Shown piece by piece: positions 5,524 to 5,628 of a stretch of 5,628 bases of DNA. Every line of letters starts with the position of its first letter. Position 1 is the first letter of the stretch. Source of the stretch: a bacterium (lineage in GTDB: Bacteria; Cyanobacteriota; Vampirovibrionia; Gastranaerophilales; Gastranaerophilaceae); the NCBI GenBank assembly GCA_004558955.1, contig SFZC01000118.1, positions 1-5,628 of the forward strand, read 5' to 3'. The notes under the pieces are model-generated. The model saw only the letters and a program-made list of their open reading frames with translations, did not search any database and had not been told where the DNA came from. A program made the translations under genes and the position numbers.

Positions 5524-5628
5524 ATGAGTTTAGGTGTAGCATTAGCAGGTGGAGGGTTAAAAGGTTTAGCTCATATTGGTGCATTAAAAGCATTTTAATT
5601 TTTAATATCATCCTTTCTTACATATAAT
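5489..5628. repeat. Perfect 38-bp terminal inverted repeat flanking a 64-base loop
   Basis: Bases 5489-5526 are the exact reverse complement of bases 5591-5628, 38 of 38 positions, and the right arm ends on the last base of the window. The 64 bases between (5527-5590) are not palindromic. The left arm holds the upstream region and ATG of the patatin-like gene, and the right arm cuts that gene after 24 codons. The likeliest cause is fold-back copying during amplification, library preparation or assembly at a contig end. A real invertible or hairpin element is possible but less likely. Confidence 0.9.
5524..5598 (+). CDS. 5' fragment of a patatin-like phospholipase gene, cut by the inverted repeat
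   Basis: The frame from ATG 5524 reads MSLGVALAGGGLKGLAHIGA and then LKAF, followed by a TAA contributed by the inverted copy. The GVALAGGGLKGLAHIGAL segment is the oxyanion-hole glycine motif and first helix that begin bacterial patatin-like (RssA/YlbK-type) phospholipases. These proteins are normally several hundred residues long, so only the beginning is present and the GxSxG serine nucleophile is missing. The last genuine codons are probably those up to about 5590. AAAGGATGAT at 5501-5510 could be the ribosome binding site, though the 17-base spacing is long. An in-frame ATG at 5506 would add six residues but has no site at a usable distance. It is co-directional with the flotillin, 105 bases downstream. 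Confidence 0.7.
   Translation: MSLGVALAGGGLKGLAHIGALKAF

Noticed and set aside
5489..5628. Hairpin telomere of a linear replicon
   Set aside because: A closed hairpin end should be palindromic through its centre, but 64 non-palindromic bases separate the two arms.

Overview
The window is AT-rich (roughly one third G+C), densely coded bacterial DNA. It holds five well-supported complete genes in two divergent groups that meet at about 952-1049, plus the first codons of a sixth gene at the right edge. The combination of a single bifunctional Rel enzyme, a DUF167/YggU protein and a NfeD-flotillin pair in AT-rich DNA, together with a small 'NPFGY' membrane protein, would fit an uncultured gut lineage such as the Gastranaerophilales (Melainabacteria). 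That assignment is only an impression; no sequence here fixes the taxonomy.

Left group (minus strand, read right to left): a DUF167/YggU protein (951-664), then an unrecognised 140-residue protein with two hydrophobic segments (609-187). Further left, 1-186 holds no confident gene. It contains a tiny His-rich minus-strand reading frame behind a good ribosome binding site (133-71) and an overlapping plus-strand open frame that runs in from the left edge (2-121). At most one of these is likely to be real.

Right group (plus strand): a full-length bifunctional RelA/SpoT-type (p)ppGpp synthetase/hydrolase (1050-3269), a NfeD/YuaF-like three-helix membrane protein with a C-terminal OB-like region (3282-3842), and a flotillin (3883-5418). 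The Rel stop codon overlaps the Shine-Dalgarno sequence of the NfeD-like gene, so the stringent-response enzyme and the membrane-scaffold pair are probably one transcript. NfeD-like proteins and flotillins are established partners (YuaF/YuaG in Bacillus). Linkage of the pair to rel is the more unusual part.

Right edge: about 105 bases after the flotillin a patatin-like phospholipase begins (MSLGVALAGGG...). After 24 codons it runs into a perfect 38-bp inverted copy of its own upstream and start-codon sequence, which extends exactly to the last base. This is most easily read as a fold-back artefact at a contig end, with a real inverted repeat as the less likely alternative.

The two divergent genes, rel and DUF167, both lack a visible Shine-Dalgarno and have -10-like hexamers only about 10 bases upstream of their start codons. 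The three other complete genes all have clear AGGAG-type sites. I see no RNA genes, CRISPR array, insertion sequence or strong intrinsic terminator. No clearly undescribed system is evident; the best leads are the rel-NfeD-flotillin-(patatin) linkage, the possible leaderless starts and the terminal inverted repeat.
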